Shown here: positions 53,250 to 60,383 of the stretch, piece after piece | Layout: the number at the start of each line of letters is the position of its first letter | How positions within the stretch are numbered: the stretch's first letter is position 1 | From: Gynurincola endophyticus | GTDB taxonomy: Bacteria > Bacteroidota > Bacteroidia > Chitinophagales > Chitinophagaceae | Reading direction: 5' to 3' | Assembly: GCF_003991195.1 (NCBI RefSeq) | Contig: NZ_RCWL01000001.1 | Location: 310,001 to 374,000, forward strand | DNA length: 64,000 bases | Translations under genes and position numbers: made by a program | The notes under the pieces: generated by a model | What the model was told of the DNA's origin: nothing | What the model saw: only the letters and a program-made list of their open reading frames with translations | Databases searched by the model: none

Positions 53250-53795
53250 TTAATTTGACAACAAAAATTCTTCAATTTTTTTTGCAGCGTGATGATAATT
53301 AGCCTTCAAGGCGCCCACACTGGTGTTCAGCACTTCACTGATTTCCTCATACGTCATTTCATCATAGTACCTTAAATTGAATACAGCCCGTTGTTTATCA
53401 GGTAGTTGTTGAATGGCGAGTTGAAGTTTCCATTCTGCTTTTTGCGCGTCGAATTCTTTCTCGGCTGTAATTGATTCTGATAAATCATGTTTAACATCAT
53501 CAAAATCAACGACTGATGTCTTTTTTCGCTGTTCCAGAAAAGATAAGCTTTCGTTGGTTGCAATTCTGTACAGCCAGGTATACAGCTTTGAATCTGCCCT
53601 GAATTGATCAATATGGCTCCATACTTTTATAAAAGTATTTTGAATCACATCGTTGGCATCTTCGTGTGATACCACGATACGTCTGATATGCCAATAAATT
53701 TTTTCCTGATATTTCTTCATGAGATGGGTAAAAGCCTGTTCTTTGTTTCCCTGTTGAAATTCAAGTAATATTTCCTGATCTGAGATAGCGCTCAT
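53250..53795 (-). CDS. ECF-type RNA polymerase sigma factor
   Basis: 181 residues, ECF group. Sigma-2 core KYQEKIYWHIRRIVVSHEDANDVIQNTFIKVWSHIDQFRADSKLYTWLYRIATNESLSFLEQRKK; sigma-4 helix-turn-helix LPDKQRAVFNLRYYDEMTYEEISEVLNTSVGALKANYHHAAKKIEEFL. Region 4 ends exactly like most Bacteroidota ECF factors. It is first in a three-gene unit with an anti-sigma-like and an exported helical protein (gaps of 32 and 10 bases). The transketolase unit upstream has its own terminator. Confidence 0.95.
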   Translation of the reverse strand: MSAISDQEILLEFQQGNKEQAFTHLMKKYQEKIYWHIRRIVVSHEDANDVIQNTFIKVWSHIDQFRADSKLYTWLYRIATNESLSFLEQRKKTSVVDFDDVKHDLSESITAEKEFDAQKAEWKLQLAIQQLPDKQRAVFNLRYYDEMTYEEISEVLNTSVGALKANYHHAAKKIEEFLLSN

Positions 53796-53909
53796 ATAGT
53801 GTTTGTGAATGTTTAATGGATGGCAAGCCTATGTTTTAAGGTAAGTTAAGTTACAAAAAAAGGTGGAATTTACAGGTGCCCGGTGGGGGCACATTTGTAG
53901 GATGTATAT

Positions 53910-53942
53910 AAAAAATCCCTCTCATTATGAGAAGGATTTTTT
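53910..53942 (-). terminator. Terminator of the rfbA-galE-transketolase unit
   Basis: AAAAAATCC (53910-53918) pairs with GGATTTTTT (53934-53942), inner TCTCA/TGAGA pairing, loop TTA. It lies 19 bases past the transketolase stop. Confidence 0.85.
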
Positions 53943-53961
53943 GATTGTATATCAAAATAAC

Positions 53962-54927
53962 TTAAGCGTTCTTTTTTCTTGCGAGTACTTTCTCAGCAGC
54001 TTCAACGATATTCGGAGTATCCAAACCGTATTTAACTAATAGCTCATCAGGTGTTCCTGATTCACCAAAAGTATCTTTCGTACCAACGTATTCGATTGGA
54101 ATAGGGAAGTTTGATGCAGCTACCTGTGCGATAGAATCACCTAAACCACCCAGAATGTTATGTTCTTCAACTGTTACTGCACATTTGGTTTTACGGATAG
54201 ATTTCAAAACCGCTTCTTTGTCTAAAGGTTTAATAGTATGAATGTTTACCACTTCAACGCTATAGCCTTTTTCTTCAAGAATTACTCCGGCCTGAATGGC
54301 TTTCCACACCATATGTCCGCAGGCAAAGATAGAAATGTCTGTACCTTCAGAGAAAAATTGTGCCTTACCAATTTCAAAAGGAATAGCAGGATCGGTAAAA
54401 ATCGGCCATGACGGGCGTCCGAATCTCAGATATACTGGTCCTACATAATCAGCAATTGCAATAGTAGCAGCTTTGGTTTGATTATAGTCGCACGGAACAA
54501 TGACTGTCATGCCCGGTAACATTTTCATCATTCCGATATCTTCTAAGATTTGGTGTGTAGCACCATCTTCACCTAAGGTTAAGCCTGCGTGAGATGCACA
54601 GATCTTTACGTTTTTACCTGAGTATGCAACAGATTGACGAATCTGGTCATACACACGTCCGGTAGAGAAGTTAGCAAAAGTAGTTGTATAAGGAATTTTA
54701 CCACCAATTGTTAAACCGGCAGCTATACCAATCATATTAGCTTCAGCAATACCTACCTGAATAAAACGTTCAGGGAATTCTTTAATGAACTGATTCAGTT
54801 TCATAGAACCCAATAAATCAGCAGTTAATGCTACTACATTTGGATTTACGCGTGCTACTTCAGCGATTCCGTCACCAAAGCCACTTCTTGTATCTTTCTT
54901 ACCACTAGGTTGAATATCTTTTAACAT
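53962..54927 (-). CDS. Transketolase, C-terminal subunit
   Basis: About 321 residues. It carries the second half of transketolase: the Pyr domain (RSGFGDGIAEVARVNPNVVALTADLLGS, FIQVGIAEANMIGIAAGLTIGGKIPYTTTFANFSTGRVYDQIRQSVAYSG, GLTLGEDGATHQILEDIGMMKMLPGMTVIVPCD) and the C-terminal domain (EGYSVEVVNIHTIKPLDKEAVLKS). The thiamine-diphosphate PP domain is missing, so a separate N-terminal subunit gene is needed; it is not adjacent. Start: MLKDIQPSG (54927) is preferred over an ATG seven codons earlier (54948), since the longer form adds an unrelated MQFQHRI leader. Confidence 0.92.
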   Translation of the reverse strand: MLKDIQPSGKKDTRSGFGDGIAEVARVNPNVVALTADLLGSMKLNQFIKEFPERFIQVGIAEANMIGIAAGLTIGGKIPYTTTFANFSTGRVYDQIRQSVAYSGKNVKICASHAGLTLGEDGATHQILEDIGMMKMLPGMTVIVPCDYNQTKAATIAIADYVGPVYLRFGRPSWPIFTDPAIPFEIGKAQFFSEGTDISIFACGHMVWKAIQAGVILEEKGYSVEVVNIHTIKPLDKEAVLKSIRKTKCAVTVEEHNILGGLGDSIAQVAASNFPIPIEYVGTKDTFGESGTPDELLVKYGLDTPNIVEAAEKVLARKKNA

Positions 54928-54997
54928 GATTCTATGTTGGAATTGCAAATTATGTAATCAAAATTAAGTTAACCAAAGATAAACTTTCGTTGTTGAT

Positions 54998-56053
54998 TTA
55001 GTTCAGATTGGCTAAAGATTCTTTAAAGAATGATTCGTCAGATTTGAGGAATAACTCCCATTTCCATGCAGTGAGCATCATATCTTCTATCGAGTACTGA
55101 ACCTCCCATTTGAGTTCTTCTTTTGCATAGTGATTGTCGGCGTAAATCGCTACAACATCACCCGGGCGGCGATTTCCAATGGCGTAATTAAGTTTCACTC
55201 CGCTTACTTTTTCAAAGGCTTTTATGGCTTCTAATACGGTAACACCATTTCCTGAGCCAAGATTATAAATGTCACAGGCTTTATTATAGCCGGCTTCCAT
55301 CATCTTTTGAATGGAAAGAGTATGGGCATGAGCAATATCACTTACGTGGATAAAGTCGCGCAGGCATGAACCGTCGCGGGTATCATAATCACTACCGAAG
55401 ACCTGCATTTGTGGAAGTTTTCCAATCGCCGTTTGGGTAATTGCCGGAACCAGATTAGCTGGTTTGCCTACCGGTAATTCACCGATATAAATCGACGGGT
55501 GTGCCCCCACCGGATTAAAGTATCTTAGCAAGATACAGTTACAGTCACTTGATTTTGCAAAATCCTGAATAATTTGTTCACCCATCTGTTTGGTAGCTCC
55601 ATAGGGTGATTCTGCCGGTTGCATAGCGGTTTGTTCTGTTACAGGTATCTGTAACGGATTACCGTAAACCGTACACGATGAACTGAAAACAAAGTGTTTA
55701 ACTTTAAATTCGTCTACACATTTCAATAAGTTCACCAAAGAAAAAATATTGTTTTCATAGTATAGTAACGGCTTTTCAACAGATTCACCTACAGCTTTAT
55801 ATGCAGCGAAGTGTATGATGCCTGTTATATCAGTATTTTCCTGGAAGATGGCAAACGTTTCATCAAAATTGCAAAGATCTACTTTATAATTTTTGATTTT
55901 TTTGCCTGTAATTTTTTCTATACCGGTGAGCATATGGGTGGTTGAGCGAGCATTATTATCTACGCTAATCACTTCAAATCCATTTTCGATTAAGTCTACA
56001 ATTGTATGCGATCCGATATAACCACATCCGCCGGTAACTAATATTTTACCCAT
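54998..56053 (-). CDS. galE: UDP-glucose 4-epimerase
   Basis: 351 residues, short-chain dehydrogenase/reductase family. NAD-binding GGCGYIG (residues 8-14), the catalytic Ser in FSSSCTVYG, the Tyr-x-x-x-Lys pair in SPYGATKQMGEQI, and LRYFNPVGAHPS, IGRRPGDV-like NRRPGDVVAIYAD. It interconverts UDP-glucose and UDP-galactose for surface sugars and galactose use. It lies between rfbA and the transketolase gene with gaps of 48 and 70 bases, likely one transcript. Confidence 0.95.
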   Translation of the reverse strand: MGKILVTGGCGYIGSHTIVDLIENGFEVISVDNNARSTTHMLTGIEKITGKKIKNYKVDLCNFDETFAIFQENTDITGIIHFAAYKAVGESVEKPLLYYENNIFSLVNLLKCVDEFKVKHFVFSSSCTVYGNPLQIPVTEQTAMQPAESPYGATKQMGEQIIQDFAKSSDCNCILLRYFNPVGAHPSIYIGELPVGKPANLVPAITQTAIGKLPQMQVFGSDYDTRDGSCLRDFIHVSDIAHAHTLSIQKMMEAGYNKACDIYNLGSGNGVTVLEAIKAFEKVSGVKLNYAIGNRRPGDVVAIYADNHYAKEELKWEVQYSIEDMMLTAWKWELFLKSDESFFKESLANLN

Positions 56054-56101
56054 AAAAATTTTAATTGAGTTAATTTAACCTGGAGCACAATTACTCCCGG
56101 A

Positions 56102-56962
56102 TTATTTAATCAGTCCCATCAGATACTGACCATAGCCGCTTTTCAGCAATGGTTGAGCCAATTGAATCAGTTGTTCTTTATTAATAAAACCCTTTTTATA
56201 AGCGATTTCCTCGATGCAGGCTATTTTTATACCCTGGCGTTGTTCTATCACCTGAACAAATTGGGAAGCTTGCATGAGCGAATCAAATGTTCCGGTATCT
56301 AACCAGGCAGTACCGCGGTCGAGAATCGACACTTTGAGTTTTCCTCTTTCAAGGTATACCCTGTTCACATCAGTGATTTCATATTCTCCTCTCGGACTTG
56401 GTTGTAGATTTCTGGCAATTTCAATTACATCATTATCGTAAAAGTAAAGCCCGGGTACGGCATAATTACTCTTAGGTGCCGTAGGTTTTTCCTCGATAGA
56501 AATTACATTATTTTTATCATCAAATTCAACCACACCATATCTTTCCGGGTCACTTACATGGTAAGCATATACAATTCCTCCGTCGGGAGTAGTATTGTTC
56601 GATAACATGTTGCCCAATCCTTGTCCGTAAAAAATATTATCCCCCAAAACGAGGGCTACACTGTCATTACCAATAAAATCGGCTCCGATAACGAAAGCCT
56701 GTGCCAGTCCATCAGGAGAAGGTTGCTCTGCATAGGAGAATTTGAGTCCCAGTTTCGATCCGTCTCCCAATAACCTTTGAAATTGAGGTAAATCATGTGG
56801 TGTAGAAATGATCAATATCTCATTAATACCAGCTAACATAAGTGTAGAAAGCGGGTAATAGATCATCGGTTTGTCGTAAATAGGCATGATTTGCTTTGAA
56901 ATAGCATAGGTAATTGGGTGCAATCTGGTACCAGAACCTCCTGCGAGAATAATTCCTTTCAT
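56102..56962 (-). CDS. rfbA: Glucose-1-phosphate thymidylyltransferase
   Basis: 286 residues. It makes dTDP-glucose from dTTP and glucose-1-phosphate, first step to dTDP-rhamnose and related sugars. The nucleotidyltransferase signature is [35 protein letters not shown], with [46 protein letters not shown] and [18 protein letters not shown]. The rmlB, rmlC and rmlD partners are not in the window. Followed by galE on the same strand. Confidence 0.96.
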   Translation of the reverse strand: MKGIILAGGSGTRLHPITYAISKQIMPIYDKPMIYYPLSTLMLAGINEILIISTPHDLPQFQRLLGDGSKLGLKFSYAEQPSPDGLAQAFVIGADFIGNDSVALVLGDNIFYGQGLGNMLSNNTTPDGGIVYAYHVSDPERYGVVEFDDKNNVISIEEKPTAPKSNYAVPGLYFYDNDVIEIARNLQPSPRGEYEITDVNRVYLERGKLKVSILDRGTAWLDTGTFDSLMQASQFVQVIEQRQGIKIACIEEIAYKKGFINKEQLIQLAQPLLKSGYGQYLMGLIK

Positions 56963-57077
56963 AATGACCGATGGTTTAATGATTGATGTTATTCAAAAAT
57001 AGTAAAACTATAAGCTTGAATGCAAACAAAATATTTTCTTTTCCGTGTTAGGGTTTTTGGAACACGGAAGTAACAAA

Positions 57078-57102
57078 AAACCCAACTCATTGAGTTGGGT
57101 TT
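57078..57102 (-). terminator. Terminator of the DUF47-pit unit
   Basis: AAACCCAACTC (57078-57088) pairs with GAGTTGGGTTT (57092-57102); loop ATT. On the minus strand it ends in T's, 14 bases past the pit stop. Confidence 0.85.
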
Positions 57103-57115
57103 ATATAAAACGAAT

Positions 57116-58129
57116 TTAGAACAATTTAATTATGTAGTAGGCTACTCCGGCAATCAATGCACTGACCGGAATTGTTAATATCCAGGCCCAGAGGAGGTTT
57201 AGTGTTACTCCCCAGCGAACGGCGCTCAGACGTTTGGTGGCACCTACCCCCATAATTGCACCGGTAATGGTGTGGGTAGTACTTACAGGAATTGCAAGGT
57301 GCTCAGCAAAGAATAAGGTAAATGCACCGGCAGTTTCTGCAGCAACTCCTTCGAGAGAAGTTACTTTAGTAATACGGGTTCCCATTGTTTTAACGATTTT
57401 CCATCCTCCGCTCAGCGTTCCTAAGGCAATAGCGGTAAAACACGCTAACGGAACCCAGCTCGGAACATCACTAACGCTTTCAATCTGACCGGTAGCAATG
57501 TAGGCCGCAGCGATCAAACCTAATACTTTCTGCGCATCATTCGAACCGTGCCCCAAACTGAATAAGGCAGAGGAAACCAATTGCAGTCTTCTGAACCATT
57601 TATCTGCTTTGTAAGGGTTCGACTTTCGACTTATATTAATGATTATGAGACTTATAATGAGTGCGACGAGCATCCCGATAATCGGTGCACCGAAGATGAA
57701 CAGGAAGATGGGTAACACTACTTCATAGTTTACTACGTGTAAACCGGCTGCTTTCAGGCCACCTACGTGGGCAATAGCCGCTCCGATAAAACCACCCAAT
57801 AAAGTATGGGAAGAAGAAGACGGGATACCGAACCACCAGGTTAAAAGGTTCCAGATGATAGCGGCAATCAGGGCTGCCAGAATCACTTCCAGTGTAATGA
57901 AGTTTTCGTTGATTGATTTGGCAAAAGAGTTACCTATTTTAAACTCACCGATCCAGTATTTGGCAATAAAGAAGGCTGCGAAGTTAAATACAGCTGCCCA
58001 CAAAACTGCCTGAAAGGGAGTTAACACTTTTGTAGAAACGATGGTTGCAATAGAATTGGCTGCGTCATGAAACCCGTTGATATAATCGAACACGAGTGCC
58101 AATACTATGATCACTACTAATAATGTCAT
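57116..58129 (-). CDS. pit: Inorganic phosphate transporter, PiT family
   Basis: 337 residues with about 10 membrane helices. PiT signatures occur twice, as in all family members: FDYINGFHDAANSIATIVSTKVL at the N-terminus and LVSSALFSLGHGSNDAQKVLGLIAAA in the second half, both with the G-x-N-D-A/A-x-N motif. Imports phosphate (usually as metal-phosphate with protons). The DUF47 regulator gene is immediately upstream (54-base gap after its stop), a standard pairing in bacteria. Confidence 0.96.
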   Translation of the reverse strand: MTLLVVIIVLALVFDYINGFHDAANSIATIVSTKVLTPFQAVLWAAVFNFAAFFIAKYWIGEFKIGNSFAKSINENFITLEVILAALIAAIIWNLLTWWFGIPSSSSHTLLGGFIGAAIAHVGGLKAAGLHVVNYEVVLPIFLFIFGAPIIGMLVALIISLIIINISRKSNPYKADKWFRRLQLVSSALFSLGHGSNDAQKVLGLIAAAYIATGQIESVSDVPSWVPLACFTAIALGTLSGGWKIVKTMGTRITKVTSLEGVAAETAGAFTLFFAEHLAIPVSTTHTITGAIMGVGATKRLSAVRWGVTLNLLWAWILTIPVSALIAGVAYYIIKLF

Positions 58130-58183
58130 GGATTAATTTTTTATGTTCCCTTCAATCGTAAAAAACGATCAAAGTAATCATCG

Positions 58184-58831
58184 TTAAGCATACTTGATGA
58201 TAATTGACTCAATTACATTTCCTGCATCTTCACATTTATCAGTTACAGTTTCCATGACTTGATAAATCTCTCTCTTCTTAATTACCTCTTTCGCGTCGAC
58301 TTCGATTTCAAATAATCTTTCAATACTCATGTCGAAAATATCGTCGGCCTGATTCTCAATACTGTTTACTTTGATTAAAGAATCAGTAATCTGACGCATA
58401 TTCTTCATGTTGCGTAATTCAATTACTGCATTTTTGATATGAAAAGACCCTTGTTCGATTAATTCGGCTAATTTTTGAATGCCCTGATCGTTAGGGTTTA
58501 CTTTGTAGAAGTTGATTTTTTTTGCTGAAGCAAAGATGTAGTCAGCAATATCATCTAAAGCCGTAGCCAGATAGTGAATATCTTCACGATCGAAAGGAGT
58601 GATAAAGTTTCTGCCCAATTCGGTGAAGATTTTATGGGTATAGTCGTCGTTTACATGTTCTAAATCTTCGATCTGAGAGATTAATTTAGCTCTCTTATCG
58701 TAATCTGTTTCTTTAACAACTTCGTTCATCAGAACACCCATTTGTGCTACGGTTTCTGCCACTTGTTCAAATAAGGAATAGAAAATTCTATCCTTTGGCA
58801 TAAAAATCTTAATGATGGAATTCAGACCCAT
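58184..58831 (-). CDS. DUF47 (PhoU-like) phosphate transport regulator
   Basis: About 215 residues from MGLNSIIKIFMPKDRIFYSLFEQVAETVAQMGVLMNEVV, an all-helical PhoU-like bundle: EDLEHVNDDYTHKIFTELGRNFITPFDREDIHYLATALDDIADYIFASAKKI, DQGIQKLAELIEQGSFHIKNAVIELRNM, EVIKKREIYQVMETVTDKCEDAGNVIESIIIKYA. Members control PiT transporters. The frame opens 27 codons earlier (58912), but a -7 promoter element lies inside that extension, so the internal ATG at 58831 is preferred. Co-transcribed with pit. Confidence 0.92.
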   Translation of the reverse strand: MGLNSIIKIFMPKDRIFYSLFEQVAETVAQMGVLMNEVVKETDYDKRAKLISQIEDLEHVNDDYTHKIFTELGRNFITPFDREDIHYLATALDDIADYIFASAKKINFYKVNPNDQGIQKLAELIEQGSFHIKNAVIELRNMKNMRQITDSLIKVNSIENQADDIFDMSIERLFEIEVDAKEVIKKREIYQVMETVTDKCEDAGNVIESIIIKYA

Positions 58832-58849
58832 GTATTGTGAATTTGGGGG

Positions 58850-58857
58850 CAAAATTA
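58850..58857 (-). promoter_or_regulatory. -7 promoter element for DUF47-pit
   Basis: Reads TAATTTTG on the minus strand (TAnnTTTG), 18 bases before the ATG at 58831. No TTG at the expected -33 spacing. Confidence 0.45.
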
Positions 58858-58894
58858 ATACGAATAGGGGAGGCGTGTGATTATTAGCAAATTG

Positions 58895-58909
58895 GTAATA
58901 ATTTCTTAA
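58895..58909. promoter_or_regulatory. Putative phosphate-regulon motif (copy 1)
   Basis: GTAATAATTTCTTAA lies between the divergent DUF47 and porin genes. It matches 12 of 15 bases to 60330-60344 upstream of the TonB receptor. The TAA triplets at 58896 and 58907 are 11 bases apart, the period seen in PhoB boxes. Confidence 0.35.
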
Positions 58910-58986
58910 CATATGAAAATAGCTCCTTAAAGTAAACTGATGAAGAAATTGTTAATCTTTGTGCCTCTTTTTGCTGAATTTCTAGT

Positions 58987-60267
58987 ATGAAAAAAATTTT
59001 CTTATTGTTTGGGCTCACTTTTGTGACCTATTTTGCTTATTCCCAAAAGCTTCTGATGGATATGGTGGATACCACCAGTGATGTAGGGAAAGGCTTACTG
59101 GATATTTATAAACATTATAACTATCTGAGACTGAGCGGGTATATACATCCTCAATATCAGGTAATACAAGAAAAAGGTGCTCAAACCTACAACGGGGGTA
59201 ATTTTAATGAGCATTCAGATAACCGTTTCATGTTTCGCCGGGCGAGGTTCAGGTTTGATTTTCTGCGAATGAATGACCTGGATCAACCTGTTGTGCAGGT
59301 GGTTATGCAGATTGACGGAACCGAACGTGGTGTAAATATCAGAGACTTCTGGGGGCGTTATTTTGAAAATAAACTGCAACTGTTCTCTTTCACGATGGGG
59401 ATGTTTGCCCGTCCTTTCGGACATGAAGTAAACTATTCTTCACAATTCAGGGAAGTTCCCGAGCGTGGCAGAATGTCGCAAATTCTGATGCGCACAGAAC
59501 GTGATCTGGGGGCAATGATAACATTCAGGTCACGCAAAGCTAAAAATGCACTCAAAAATTTACAATTTGATGTGGGTGTTTTTAATGGACAGGGGCTTAT
59601 CAGCGAAAGAGAGTACGATAGTTATAAAGACCTGATCAGCAGAATTACCTATCGCGACATTCCGATTGTAAAGAATGTTACTTTAAATGTGGGGCTTTCA
59701 ACGCTTCAGGGCGGAATTATGCAACCCTCAAAATACTCTTACCATACCGCAAAAAATCAGTATATCGTAGATTCTAATGTAAATCACATCGGCCGCAGGT
59801 CTCCACGTATATATTATGGAGCTGATGCTCAGTTGAAATGGAAGCACCGTTGGGGGCAGACGCAGTTACGGGCTGAATACTGGAAAGGTAAACAAAGTGC
59901 CTATCAACGCTCAAGCGAAACTCCTGACGACCTGGAAGACCTTCCTTTTTTTGTACGTGACTTTGATGGTGCTTTTGTATATCTTTTACAGGATATAGTG
60001 AATCCTAAACATCAGTTCGGTATACGATATGACTTTTATGATCCGAACAGAGATGTAAAAGGTGAAGAAATCTATAACAATGGTGTATTTTCTGCGGCTG
60101 ACATCCGCTATGATACCTGGAGTGTGGGATACAATTATTATATGAGTGAGAATTTGAAGCTGATGATCTGGTATGATATGCCCAGGAATGAGAAAACCAG
60201 ATTGACAGATTTTACCTCTGATAAAAAAGACAATATATTCACCTTCAGAATACAGTATACATTCTAG
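58987..60267 (+). CDS. Phosphate-selective porin OprO/OprP-like
   Basis: 426 residues with signal peptide (residues 1-19, TYFAYSQ). The mature part is a beta-barrel of the OprO/P family: YLRLSGYIHPQYQVIQEKGAQ (first strand), NRFMFRRARFRFDFLRMND, the basic-rich MGMFARPFGHEVNYSSQFREVPERGRMSQILMRTERDLGAMITFRS, and the last strand IFTFRIQYTF with terminal Phe. It should allow anions such as phosphate through the outer membrane. It is divergent from DUF47-pit and lies upstream of the TonB receptor (gap 116), forming a phosphate-related region. Confidence 0.88.
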   Translation: MKKIFLLFGLTFVTYFAYSQKLLMDMVDTTSDVGKGLLDIYKHYNYLRLSGYIHPQYQVIQEKGAQTYNGGNFNEHSDNRFMFRRARFRFDFLRMNDLDQPVVQVVMQIDGTERGVNIRDFWGRYFENKLQLFSFTMGMFARPFGHEVNYSSQFREVPERGRMSQILMRTERDLGAMITFRSRKAKNALKNLQFDVGVFNGQGLISEREYDSYKDLISRITYRDIPIVKNVTLNVGLSTLQGGIMQPSKYSYHTAKNQYIVDSNVNHIGRRSPRIYYGADAQLKWKHRWGQTQLRAEYWKGKQSAYQRSSETPDDLEDLPFFVRDFDGAFVYLLQDIVNPKHQFGIRYDFYDPNRDVKGEEIYNNGVFSAADIRYDTWSVGYNYYMSENLKLMIWYDMPRNEKTRLTDFTSDKKDNIFTFRIQYTF

Positions 60268-60329
60268 TACTACGAAAATACAGACTTAATAATAAGTTAA
60301 TATCTAATTCACAATTCGATCATTTTACA

Positions 60330-60363
60330 GTAACATTCTCTTAATGCAGTACAGATAGTTTTG
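60330..60363 (+). promoter_or_regulatory. TonB receptor promoter with putative phosphate-regulon motif (copy 2)
   Basis: TAGTTTTG (60356-60363) fits TAnnTTTG. In place of a -33 TTG, GTAACATTCTCTTAA (60330-60344) ends 11 bases upstream, with TAA at 60331 and 60342, an 11-base period. It resembles copy 1 upstream of the porin. The geometry is as for an activator-dependent PhoB-type promoter. Confidence 0.4.
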
Positions 60364-60383
60364 CGCAACAAAAGTCAACAACT

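Noticed and set aside
58832-58912. N-terminal extension of the DUF47 protein
   Set aside because: A -7 promoter element lies inside it and the DUF47 family begins at the internal Met.
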